NCBI GenBank assembly: GCA_014238855.1
Contig: JABAAH010000003.1
Span: 1-64,000 of the forward strand
Reading direction: 5' to 3'
Length of the DNA stretch: 64,000 nucleotides
Source: Planctomycetota bacterium
GTDB taxonomy: Bacteria; Planctomycetota; Planctomycetia; Pirellulales; UBA1268
The position numbers and the translations under genes are program-made. The notes below the pieces were generated by a model. The model was not told the DNA's origin, made no database searches, and was given only the letters and a program-made list of their open reading frames with translations. Positions 14,665 through 23,613 of this stretch are shown here, one piece after another. Each line of letters starts with the position of its first letter. Within the stretch, counting starts at the first letter, position 1.

Positions 14665-16980
14665 TTACCCCATAGGCTTTAGTAATTGATAGATCCACGG
14701 GTGCGTCCATGGGTTCCATGTGGGTGCGGCAACCGACAGCACTGAAAGGCCGAGTAGGATAAGTAAGAAGCAGCAACCCGCTTTGTTGGAGGACAAGCGA
14801 TCAGCTGCAGGAGCAAGAGCAGTGATCCAAAGGGGTGCCATCCAGAAAACCCATCGAAAACCACTCGTAGAGCCTCCGTAATTTCGGTCCCAAGGGTGTC
14901 GAGTTAGGTAAAAGATGATAACGGTAATCGAAACAGCGAAAATTACTACGGACAGCATTTGCCATCCTTCTCCCCATCTGCGGAGCATGATGAAGAGGCC
15001 GGGAACAACCAGCAGCCATATGGGTGTGAGCGAAAATATTCCATGATGTCCAATAAGAGCATGGAAAGCATATCGTGTCATTGATGGTTCTCCGCGGTCG
15101 ATTCCGCCTGGGGATCGCCAGTAGCTTTCAATGACTCGCCCGTTGGGCATTTTGAATCGGTAGTCATACCAATTGTTTGGATTCCACTGATTTACTGAAT
15201 CACTTGTGTCAGAGAGTTTGGAAGATAACTCGGACTGAATTGATGTGTCGCGGTAAGCGTATGGAGGCCATGCGGTGCCATGAGCGATTAGATTTGTTCC
15301 AATAGCAGCAAGAAAAACAATAACTACGGCAGGAAGAGTGGCACGAGTTGTCTGCTGCCGATCGAAGGCAGTCAGGATTCCAAGAACGGCTGCAGTCCAG
15401 GCGAGAGCAGGGAGATCAAAGGCTGCCGTGAGACCAGCAGTTAATCCCGCTGCTGCGAAGATTGTCCAAGTCCGAACATTTCTTTTGGTAATGAGTAAAA
15501 CACAGTAGAGGCTTGCAGCGGCACATGCTGCAGCAAAAGAGTGGTTTGTAAGAGCCACCGCAAATGTTGTGAGTAGTGTTCCGAAAGCGATTGATGCTGC
15601 AGACCAGATTCTGCCTCTGTCAGTCTCGCCAACAAGTTCAATACAACAGCAAGACATGGTAATGATTATTGCAAGAGGCAGCATGCCGTAAAGAAACAGC
15701 ATGAGACGTCCGAGAAGAAACGGATGGTCGCCAAGAGTCCATCCGGTCATCCGGGTAGCAAGCCAATATGGCCCGGCAAGTAGGACTGAAAGAAGCGGTG
15801 GCTTGCTTGAATAGAGGTGTAGTTCCCCATCTTTGTCGGGATGAACTACGGAGTCAATCGTATCCCATCCTGGTTCTGCAGCAAAATCTTCAATTGTAAA
15901 CGTGCCGCTTTCTGCAAGACTTCGGATTGTGAGCCAACGGCTTCGATCATTTGCCGAAAGAAATGGCCTGAAAAGACCTTTCTCGCGACGTATGCGATCA
16001 GTCATTTCCTGTCGTAAGGCCTGCTCTTCTATGGGTGTGATTTGTGTTGTAGCGTTTGCTATCCGCCTATTGACAGCTTCCTGAACCAATCTTTTTTCAA
16101 GAGCTATTCGATCTACGGTTGTAATGGTGGTGATCCGACCAAGAACACTGCAGCACGCAATGACTGTGAGCAATCCATATAAAAATCTGCGAAGAGTTGC
16201 CGTAGAGTCGTTTGATAATGGTGCTTTTGTTTGGGTGTTAAGTTTCCCTGTTTGTAGTTTGAGCCAGACTATGATGAGGTCAAACAGTCCACGAAAAAAA
16301 CGCCCGACACCATATTTAGAAACTCCTTGGGTCCGTGGGCGGTGATGAACTGGCTGTTCAACGATACGGCTTCCTAAAGATGCCGCTAAAACCGGTATGA
16401 AACGATGCATGCCCGTCGGAAGTGAGAGATTCTGAGCGACTTCACGGCGCATCGCTTTCAGGCCACAATTATGATCGTGCAACGATACGTTTGTGAGCCA
16501 ACTTACGAGCAGATTAAATACCCGAGAGGGCATGGTTTTGTGCCATGGATCAAGCCTCGGTGTTTTCCAGCCGTTGACCAGTTCGGCTTCTGCAGGTAAT
16601 GCTTCGCTCCCATCTGGGGCGATACCAAGTCTCGTGAGCATCTTCGGTATTTCAGCTGGATTGTCCTGGCCATCACCATCAAGCATGACAACAGCTTCGC
16701 CGTGCACGCTGGCAAAACCTTTGGCCAGAGCGGCAGATTTCCCACGCCCCTCGGACAAATGAATTAAATGAATTCGTGAGGAGTTGGTGGAGATAGAAGA
16801 GACTTCATGCACGGATTCATCAGTCGACCCGTCATTGACAACAATAAGTTCCCAGGAGAAGCCAGCCGTATCTAAGGCTTTTTCGATCTCGTTTATGAGT
16901 GGGCCGATATTACCCGCTTCATTACGGATTGGAATAACGAGTGAAACGTGAGGGTGATTCGTGGGGCGTATTGACGTCAT
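14665..16980 (-). CDS. GT2 glycosyltransferase fused to a multi-helix membrane glycosyltransferase domain
   Basis: About 771 residues. Residues 1-240 are a polyprenol-phosphate-mannose-synthase-like GT2 domain: VSLVIPIRNEAGNIGPLI, VNDGSTDES, then the metal/substrate motif MLDGDGQDNPAEIP, and late VHHRPRTQGVSKYG. From about residue 270 the protein is a string of about ten hydrophobic helices with loops typical of GT39/ArnT-like enzymes (SSKPPLLSVLLAGPYW). One chain may both make a lipid-linked sugar and transfer it outside the membrane; that is an inference. The frame opens at a TTG at 17004; the ATG at 16980 starts just before the domain and is preferred. It lies head to head with the AI-2E family gene. 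Confidence 0.85.
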   Translation of the reverse strand: MTSIRPTNHPHVSLVIPIRNEAGNIGPLINEIEKALDTAGFSWELIVVNDGSTDESVHEVSSISTNSSRIHLIHLSEGRGKSAALAKGFASVHGEAVVMLDGDGQDNPAEIPKMLTRLGIAPDGSEALPAEAELVNGWKTPRLDPWHKTMPSRVFNLLVSWLTNVSLHDHNCGLKAMRREVAQNLSLPTGMHRFIPVLAASLGSRIVEQPVHHRPRTQGVSKYGVGRFFRGLFDLIIVWLKLQTGKLNTQTKAPLSNDSTATLRRFLYGLLTVIACCSVLGRITTITTVDRIALEKRLVQEAVNRRIANATTQITPIEEQALRQEMTDRIRREKGLFRPFLSANDRSRWLTIRSLAESGTFTIEDFAAEPGWDTIDSVVHPDKDGELHLYSSKPPLLSVLLAGPYWLATRMTGWTLGDHPFLLGRLMLFLYGMLPLAIIITMSCCCIELVGETDRGRIWSAASIAFGTLLTTFAVALTNHSFAAACAAASLYCVLLITKRNVRTWTIFAAAGLTAGLTAAFDLPALAWTAAVLGILTAFDRQQTTRATLPAVVIVFLAAIGTNLIAHGTAWPPYAYRDTSIQSELSSKLSDTSDSVNQWNPNNWYDYRFKMPNGRVIESYWRSPGGIDRGEPSMTRYAFHALIGHHGIFSLTPIWLLVVPGLFIMLRRWGEGWQMLSVVIFAVSITVIIFYLTRHPWDRNYGGSTSGFRWVFWMAPLWITALAPAADRLSSNKAGCCFLLILLGLSVLSVAAPTWNPWTHPWIYQLLKPMG

Positions 16981-17180
16981 GCAGATTACATAGCGGTGGG
17001 CCAAGGCGGCCGTTGGGCAGCGATCGAACTCTTACTTTGTAGTATTGCACGGTATAACAGTGTGCTACGAGTCGAAAAATATCGATTTTCTCCATTTTGA
17101 TGAACAAACGGTTTACAATCGGAAGCCGGTGCTTGAAAGAATTGCCCGTAATACGCGTATTTCCAGAGTTTCGAATCATC

Positions 17181-18248
17181 ATGACACGTCTGATTTCTCT
17201 CGGTGTAATTCTCGGGCTGGTTGTGATATTTGGGCTGCTTTCACTGAGAGTAATGTCCACGTTCTTATTACCGCTTCTGCTGGCGGCGATGCTTGTCGTG
17301 ATATTTGGTCCGATGTACAGGGCGTTACGGCAAAAATTAGGTGTGCAGGAATGGTTTGCCGCTGGCCTTACAACCGGTTTCGTTTTGATCATAGTCCTTG
17401 TTCCACTTGCATTGCTTGTTGTTCGGGCAGGCGGCGATGCGATTGCAATGGTAAAGAGCCCCACAGGAATTCGTCTTGATCCGACAGTCCTCTCTGGCCT
17501 CATTGAAACAATTAATGATACGACAGGTCTTGAGCTTACAGCTAACGAGATTAATACAAATTTGAAAAAAGTAGCCGAAGATATCTTTGGTCCCATTGCG
17601 GCTCGCGCTCCGGTTGTTATTGCGAAGCTCCTTATCGGGGTCATTGTCATGACGGTTGCATTATTTTATTTTTTGGCAGACGGCGCAAGAATGTTTGCTG
17701 CAGTAACCAGGTTGATCCCTCTCGATCAACGCTATCAATGGCAATTCTTGGCGGAATTTGAAGAGGTTAGTCGTGCGGTAGTAAGCTCAACGTTACTGGC
17801 CGCCATAGTGCAAGCTGTTTTGGCAGGTTTTGGTTTTTATGTTGCAGAGTTGCAGGCAGTTTTTCTTCTGACATTACTCACCTTTTTTGGTGCACTAATT
17901 CCTTTTGTTGGTGCTGCGGCGGTATGGGGGACGGCAAGTCTGTACCTCCTCTTTTTTGCCAAAAGTACGTGGGCGGCTCTTGGTCTCGCGTTGTGGGGGG
18001 GCTTAGTTGTTTCAACAGTCGACAACATCATTAAGCCGTATGTTTTACAGGGACAGTCAAAGCTCCATCCTCTTCTCGCATTGCTGAGTATTCTCGGGGG
18101 AGTTGCTGCGTTAGGCCCTATCGGAATCTTTGTTGGCCCTATAGCAGTTGCGTTCTTGCAAGCAGCTCTCACTATGTTACAGACTGAACTTGATACGCTT
18201 TCTGATCGAATACCAACAAGCGAAGGTGATAGCCTCGCAGGAAAATGA
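17181..18248 (+). CDS. AI-2E/PerM family membrane protein
   Basis: Integral membrane protein of the PerM/YdiK/TqsA family; members export diverse small molecules or ions, and the autoinducer role holds for few. About eight helices: three near the start (LISLGVILGLVVIFGLLSL; FLLPLLLAAMLVVIF; LTTGFVLIIVLVPLALLVV), a soluble stretch, then the hydrophobic C-terminal bundle with the family's FFGALIPFVGAAAVWG and DNIIKPYVLQGQSKLHPLLALLS. The ATG at 17181 gives 355 residues; an ATG at 17100 would add 27 basic residues. No clear ribosome site precedes either. Confidence 0.87.
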   Translation: MTRLISLGVILGLVVIFGLLSLRVMSTFLLPLLLAAMLVVIFGPMYRALRQKLGVQEWFAAGLTTGFVLIIVLVPLALLVVRAGGDAIAMVKSPTGIRLDPTVLSGLIETINDTTGLELTANEINTNLKKVAEDIFGPIAARAPVVIAKLLIGVIVMTVALFYFLADGARMFAAVTRLIPLDQRYQWQFLAEFEEVSRAVVSSTLLAAIVQAVLAGFGFYVAELQAVFLLTLLTFFGALIPFVGAAAVWGTASLYLLFFAKSTWAALGLALWGGLVVSTVDNIIKPYVLQGQSKLHPLLALLSILGGVAALGPIGIFVGPIAVAFLQAALTMLQTELDTLSDRIPTSEGDSLAGK

Positions 18249-18312
18249 ATGTCGAAAAATTTTACAAATTCAACCAGCAGACTTTTAAATAACTTCTTTG
18301 TAAGGTGCCGTG

Positions 18313-18786
18313 ATGCTTCTTGAAATATTAACACTAACAGCAGCAATGTTGGCTACAGGAATTGAAACAGCCTTCGTGCCGACCGATGAAGGTGGGGTAG
18401 AGTACTTGGTTCGGGTTGAGCCCGACTTGGTATCTAGTGAGAGCCCTTACACTTTTACGAGTGATATTCCAGTAGACGAACGCGATGTAAGAAGAGTGTG
18501 TATCTATGTCGCTAATAAATGGCCGGCGTCAGTTGAGCGGACTGTTATAGAAGCTGCAGGACGTGCAAAAACACAATTATCGAAGCCAGAAGTGGTGGCT
18601 GAAGAGGAGGGTGAGAGTATGTCAAACCAAGTGGAGAGGCCTTGGTCGTTACTGGTTGGATCACTTATTGCTCTTTTTCTTTCGCTTGGAGGGAATGCGT
18701 ACCTCGGTCTGCTTCTCGGTGGGATGCGAGCACGCTATCTCTCATTAGTCCGCGAACGTATCCCCCAGGGATTTGGTGAAAGTTGA
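18313..18786 (+). CDS. Small membrane protein of unknown function
   Basis: 157 residues, family not recognised. It opens with a hydrophobic stretch (MLLEILTLTAAMLATGIETAF) that could be a signal sequence, has a soluble middle (residues 25-110) rich in acidic residues, and one clear transmembrane helix (SLLVGSLIALFLSLGGNAYLGLLL) before a basic end. AAGGTG stands about eight bases before the ATG. Twenty-two bases separate its stop from that of the convergent YhaN-like gene. It may share a transcript with the upstream AI-2E family gene (60-bp gap). Confidence 0.65.
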   Translation: MLLEILTLTAAMLATGIETAFVPTDEGGVEYLVRVEPDLVSSESPYTFTSDIPVDERDVRRVCIYVANKWPASVERTVIEAAGRAKTQLSKPEVVAEEEGESMSNQVERPWSLLVGSLIALFLSLGGNAYLGLLLGGMRARYLSLVRERIPQGFGES

Positions 18787-18808
18787 CAAAGGTGAGCAAT
18801 GAATATAT

Positions 18809-21800
18809 TTATTCGGTGTCGCCAAAGAAATATTCTTCTGCTTGCCAAGGGTGCTGTGGCAAGCTATTTGGGAGTGCTAATTCGCAACCAGTCAGCTGTT
18901 TTGTTCCAAGTGTGCGTACAGTTGCTTTAGCAGCCTGGAAAAGTGCCGCTACATGAGCATGGCACGTAAGGACAAGCATTTGATGATCACCATTTCGATC
19001 ATTCATAAATTCAACGAGTGTTCGTGATGCGGCTTGGGCGCGTTGATCGTCAAAATTTACTAAGGCATCATCCATTACCGTGGGGAGTGTAATTCCTTGC
19101 TCGTGAAGATCACGAACAAGAGCAAGTCGCAGGGCGAGAAAAACCTGTTCACGAGTCCCCCTGCTAAGTCGCTCTGGGTTCCAAATTACGCCGGCAGTAT
19201 CATGAACATCAAGCCTCGCTTCCTCTGCGGCGGTTGTGATCTTGGTGTATCGCCCCTCTGTAAGTCGTGATAGCCAATGCGATGCTTCTATCAGTGCAGC
19301 TGGTTGGTGATGCCTTGCCACTTCTGCTCGAGTGCGCTCTAAAAGTTGACGAGTACACTTGAGCAGGTGGATGCGTTGATCATGTGCGGCAATTTGTACT
19401 TCTACGGCGGCAAGTTGTCGCTGCGTGGTCTCGGGCCCATCATTCTTCGTTTCAGCTTGAATTTTCTGCCCAATTTCCATCAGACTGATTTGATGAAGTC
19501 TCAAGCTTTCCTGAATTTGTTTGGTGGCTGTTTCAGCATCGATTAACCGTTGATCGAGAGATACTTCTGACGACTGATCAATCCACTGGTCAAGTAGTTT
19601 TGGGTCAGTGAAGCGACTTCTAGCATCGTGCCACGTTCGCTCTGCAAGGTGAGCCGTTTGTTCAAGCTTTTCGAAGTAAGGTCGGCGGTCCGTCTTTTCG
19701 AGAAAGTCTTCTTCGGTATCCACATCCCATCGCTCCAATCGTGCCTTAAGCGTACGGTCGCAAGCTTTAAGTTCGCGGATTGCTTGCCGATGCCTGGTTC
19801 GCGATTTTTCAAGTTTTCGTGTATGTGTTTTCTTTTGTTCCTGTATTGTACGCTGCTTGTTCAGTAGATCTTCAAGCTGTTGCAGTTGATCTAGTGCAGT
19901 CCCCTCAGGAACTAGTTCACAGTCAACAAGAATTGCCTCGATTCGTCTTGATACGGCAGCCAATTCCTCTCGCTTGTGGCGGGCTCCGTCAGAAAGTCGG
20001 CGGCGATCGTCATCAAGTGTGAGAAGTTCGTGGCGGTGTGTGCTAATCCGCCAGACTTCAGACGGGCTTAGCGTGTTAGGCAGCCCTCGCCGTTCAAGTG
20101 ATGCCTGCCATCTCGCAATACTTTTCTTTTTTCGAATAAAAGCAGTTTTTAATAATTCTCGTGATTTGGAAATGCGAGCTTCGTGAACATGAATTGATCC
20201 TTCGTACATCGACAGGTGTTCAAGTCGACTGATTTCAGCATCAGCGTATGCGGCACGTCGTTCGAAGCTGGACTGCGAGGAGGGCCGAACTTCTTGTTTC
20301 GACTCATGCGGATCCGTGCTGAAGTCTGTGAATCGGTGTTCAAACTTTGAAATTTTTGTGTCGAGCGCATCGCACTCATGGGTCATATCATCATGTTGTT
20401 TGCGGGCAAGTGAATGCTGGCGTCGCGTCTCTTCCAGCCGTGTTCCAGAGGACCTGTCGAGTGTCCACGTCATAACGGAAGCAACGCCCGTTCCTGCTAA
20501 ACCAAGGGCGGCAATGACGTAGGCAAGTGGACCAGTTACAACGGATGGGAGCAGAAGCCCAGACAGGAGCATGGCCGCTCCCACAACAAAAATACTGCCA
20601 AGACCAAGTATCCAAGTGAGTGGCATCACTTGGCCTGCAAGCTGATTGCCCATTTCTTTTTCAAGTTGTGCAATCGTCTGTTGTAATTCTGTTACTCGTT
20701 CGCCCGACCGTATTCTTTTTCGAATCACTGAAGACTGTTCTGTAGCGGCTTCAATGGCAGCGGTAAGATTCGGACCTTCAAGGACATTGCCAGTTTTTTC
20801 AATCTGCTGTCGTTTTGCCTTTGAAAGTTCAGATTTTGCACGGGTTAGTTGTTTGCGAGCACGAGCAACAGCTCGTGAGGCACGTTTGCAGTTTTGGGCC
20901 CGGCTACGCAATGGGGCGAATGAAAGCGACAAGCCCTCAGGCAATAGAATTCCCATGGTGTTGTCTTCTGCTTTTGGGTCTTCAATAGAAACGACTTTTG
21001 TCAGCCCGCATAATCCGATTTGCTCACCAAAACGGCGAGCTGCAAGCCTTGCGTGAGCCTCGATCCGGGCCGCATCGGCAATCAAACGCTCTATCTGAGG
21101 TCGGTCCTCCAAAAGGCTATTAATTTCCACCCTCTTTTGCCAAATACTCGTCTCAGTGTTGATGTCGGTAAGTTCTCGAGCTAATCGACGTCTTTCTTTA
21201 AGGCGTTTTTCAACAACTCGAAAGAAATGTTTTCGCTTTTTCGCATCGTGCTGCCAGCCGTCGTAGTCAGGGTGAACCAAAGCAACTGCTTTAAGGGACT
21301 CGAGTTCCTCAGTGACTTCCTGCCAAGATCTTCGTAGTTTGTGTAGAGGCACAGCTTCACGTATGGATTTTTCTAGGGTGCCGGCACTACTCGAAGCCTT
21401 CTCGAGACTCGCCATTTCTCGCTGAAGCTGAGCCTGTGTAATGAAGAGATCGCCAATAGAAAATTGAAAATGGTTTGTATTCGTAGCTTCGTGTAATTCA
21501 TTCCGCTTCTTTACAAGGTGTTGACGAGAGGTGTTCTCATCAGTTCCCTGTTCAAGCCGTTGAATAGCCTCTTCAATTTGCCGAATTGTTTCGGCCACTC
21601 TCGAACGGTCAAGTCCATTTGCAAGTTCATACAATCGGCTACCACAACCCTCGGGCGCTAGTGTGCGAAGTTCATGCAACTCGTCCAGGCCAAACGCCAT
21701 GACGTTTGTGAAAGTGGCTTCGTCGATGTCACCGACAAGGTCTTGAAGGTAGATTCGCTGGGCCTTATTTTTGATGCCATCGAGTTGTTTTACTGTGACA

Positions 21801-22159
21801 ACATCTCCTTCGTCACCACCGATTCCTACGATGCCATCCTCGTAGCTTTCTTTCGTGAGTGCTGCAATATTAGGGCCTTCGTGACGGCGCTCAATTACAA
21901 AACGGTGTCGCTCTCGCTTACCACGAGGCCCTTTTCCGGTAGTTATGATCAGGCGTCCACTGCAGGGAACTTTCGGGTCAAGAACGCCGCGGCTGAATAG
22001 GCTCTCGAATCCAAAAAAGATGCCACGAATGAATTCGAGTAACGATGTTTTGCCAATTTCATTTGTGCCATGAATGACTTCGATACCTTGTCCGAGGTCC
22101 TCTATGGTGACCTGTTGAAGACCACCGAAGCGTTCGATTTCAAGTTTCTCAATGTGCAT
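18809..22159 (-). CDS. YhaN-like SMC-type ATPase with internal membrane segments
   Basis: 1,116 residues, resembling the YhaN/SbcC/Rad50 group of DNA-end ATPases. The N-terminus has a Walker A GTNEIGKTS at about residue 31. The C-terminus holds the ABC signature region LSRGTREQVFLALRLAL and the Walker B TVMDDALVNFDDQR, so the ATPase looks active. In between are two long coiled coils rich in Arg, Glu and Gln. Near residues 510-570 two hydrophobic helices (WILGLGSIFVVGAAMLLSGL; GPLAYVIAALGLAGTGVAS) interrupt the coil where Rad50 has its zinc hook, and would anchor it in the membrane. It follows the YhaO-like gene by 71 bases. A role in DNA repair is inferred. Confidence 0.85.
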   Translation of the reverse strand: MHIEKLEIERFGGLQQVTIEDLGQGIEVIHGTNEIGKTSLLEFIRGIFFGFESLFSRGVLDPKVPCSGRLIITTGKGPRGKRERHRFVIERRHEGPNIAALTKESYEDGIVGIGGDEGDVVTVKQLDGIKNKAQRIYLQDLVGDIDEATFTNVMAFGLDELHELRTLAPEGCGSRLYELANGLDRSRVAETIRQIEEAIQRLEQGTDENTSRQHLVKKRNELHEATNTNHFQFSIGDLFITQAQLQREMASLEKASSSAGTLEKSIREAVPLHKLRRSWQEVTEELESLKAVALVHPDYDGWQHDAKKRKHFFRVVEKRLKERRRLARELTDINTETSIWQKRVEINSLLEDRPQIERLIADAARIEAHARLAARRFGEQIGLCGLTKVVSIEDPKAEDNTMGILLPEGLSLSFAPLRSRAQNCKRASRAVARARKQLTRAKSELSKAKRQQIEKTGNVLEGPNLTAAIEAATEQSSVIRKRIRSGERVTELQQTIAQLEKEMGNQLAGQVMPLTWILGLGSIFVVGAAMLLSGLLLPSVVTGPLAYVIAALGLAGTGVASVMTWTLDRSSGTRLEETRRQHSLARKQHDDMTHECDALDTKISKFEHRFTDFSTDPHESKQEVRPSSQSSFERRAAYADAEISRLEHLSMYEGSIHVHEARISKSRELLKTAFIRKKKSIARWQASLERRGLPNTLSPSEVWRISTHRHELLTLDDDRRRLSDGARHKREELAAVSRRIEAILVDCELVPEGTALDQLQQLEDLLNKQRTIQEQKKTHTRKLEKSRTRHRQAIRELKACDRTLKARLERWDVDTEEDFLEKTDRRPYFEKLEQTAHLAERTWHDARSRFTDPKLLDQWIDQSSEVSLDQRLIDAETATKQIQESLRLHQISLMEIGQKIQAETKNDGPETTQRQLAAVEVQIAAHDQRIHLLKCTRQLLERTRAEVARHHQPAALIEASHWLSRLTEGRYTKITTAAEEARLDVHDTAGVIWNPERLSRGTREQVFLALRLALVRDLHEQGITLPTVMDDALVNFDDQRAQAASRTLVEFMNDRNGDHQMLVLTCHAHVAALFQAAKATVRTLGTKQLTGCELALPNSLPQHPWQAEEYFFGDTE

Positions 22160-22230
22160 GAATAAGGTTCCTTCGAAGGTAGCCGTGCTTGGTGATCTGC
22201 TTTCCTCTTCTTATGTGATTGCAGCGTTGT

Positions 22231-23451
22231 TTATTCACTTTCGAGAAGTTCAAGTGCTAGCCAGCCCGCTTCGCGTTCAGTTCGTAGCTCAGGAGAATCT
22301 GTTTCATCAGCATCTGTAACAAGATCTGCAAGCGCAGAGGTAAAAGAGCTGCTAGAACCTGGCCTGCCTCCAGATCGGTTACGTCCAAGAGCTGCCAGCG
22401 ACTCTTCAGTATCTGCGGAAATGCTTTGTATCCAAATATGTGGTGAGGCTGCGGCACAGCGTTCCCGAAGAGTTCGTTTCACGTCTTGGACAATTTCACT
22501 AACTTTTAGTCTCCGCTTGATACTCGTACCGCATGCTATCCGACAGTCGACAATAATGAGTGGAGGAGCAGTTGTTACATCTGGTTCATCATCTTCTGGT
22601 GTATGGTCCATCAAGGAGTCACAGGATTCCCAGAGTCGCTGTGATAATGCCTCAATGTCTTCGTCAGCAGATTCGATACGAATGGTTCGCCAGGTAACCT
22701 CACTCATCGGAAGCTGTTCCCACAGGTCTCCTGATCCTTTAAGAGATTGTGTATTGTCGTTGTTGGAAGAGGAGGGTTTGTAGAATGTGAGCCCATAGCA
22801 GCCTGTGTTGTGTGAGTCTTTTTGGCAGACGGCTTGAACACTTGGAAGTCGAGAGAAATTATGAGGCGGGGAGCTACAGCCGCTTGTTGCCCAGATAGCA
22901 AGAGTATTTGGCTGAGCAAGATGGCTGGATGACACTTTCGATGTCATCGAATGTGCAATGTCATGGCGGGTATCCCAGCCGACAAGGAGTTGTCGGTGGA
23001 GCGGCTCAAAGGGATCGTGAGAGGCTATTCGATGTATGTCCTCTTCATTAAAAACACCCCACAGTTCCACCGTGGTTGAACGAATTGTTTTGGTCCAGGG
23101 ACGAAGTGGTGTGGCAAACGAAAGCCCTTTTGGCTCACCAAGCATACGGAGATACTCTTCGGCATTCATTGGGTTTGGTGTTACCCAGATAGTCTCACAA
23201 CCATTTTCTCTTGCTTGAATAATAAGTTCCCGCAGCCGAATAAGTTGAGCAGGGCTTACATAGACAGGATTTAGGATTTCGCCACAGAGCACAATTCCTT
23301 GTGCTTCGGATTTGATTGCCTGTCGGTATGTTTTTTCAAGTGTTTTCAGTGTCGCCCCACGTATTCTTCCCAGGAGCGATCGAGGCATATCTTCTGGTTC
23401 TGCGATTGCTTTATCGATTGCTGGATTGCCAACAAAGAGCAGATCGAACAT
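22231..23451 (-). CDS. YhaO/SbcD-like protein lacking the metallophosphoesterase residues
   Basis: 406 residues. The first 110 follow the layout of SbcD/YhaO nucleases, the usual partner of a YhaN-type ATPase: a first strand FDLLFVGNPAID where the family has a DxH motif, GIVLCGEILNP where it has GDxxD, and IWVTPNPMN where it has GNHD. All metal-binding residues are replaced. A later TLAIWATSGCSSPPHN falls where GHxH would be. The rest, with VTWRTIRIES and a Ser/Gly-rich linker near residue 360, is like the YhaO tail. GGAGGAG lies just before the ATG. The assignment rests on gene order and motif spacing; it is probably a structural subunit. Confidence 0.65.
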   Translation of the reverse strand: MFDLLFVGNPAIDKAIAEPEDMPRSLLGRIRGATLKTLEKTYRQAIKSEAQGIVLCGEILNPVYVSPAQLIRLRELIIQARENGCETIWVTPNPMNAEEYLRMLGEPKGLSFATPLRPWTKTIRSTTVELWGVFNEEDIHRIASHDPFEPLHRQLLVGWDTRHDIAHSMTSKVSSSHLAQPNTLAIWATSGCSSPPHNFSRLPSVQAVCQKDSHNTGCYGLTFYKPSSSNNDNTQSLKGSGDLWEQLPMSEVTWRTIRIESADEDIEALSQRLWESCDSLMDHTPEDDEPDVTTAPPLIIVDCRIACGTSIKRRLKVSEIVQDVKRTLRERCAAASPHIWIQSISADTEESLAALGRNRSGGRPGSSSSFTSALADLVTDADETDSPELRTEREAGWLALELLESE

Positions 23452-23613
23452 GGTCTCCTCCTCTGAGTAGTGCCAGCGATTATCGAGCCTGCCCCAATGG
23501 GCTCAAAAGTCCGATGAATCACTTGGCTGATTCGATGGCATCCCTAATCTTTGCTTAGTTTGCCTAGTCTTTCATTCGACCAAGTGACTTTACCGGCAAC
23601 CCTCTAAATGCCG

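Noticed and set aside
17045..17479. 144-codon frame in front of and inside the AI-2E family gene
   Set aside because: Cys-rich shadow in another frame of a clear membrane protein; no family or start signal.
22421..22783. 120-codon plus-strand frame opposite the YhaO-like gene
   Set aside because: It lies fully within a real gene on the other strand, has no ribosome site and its residue content is that of an antisense shadow.
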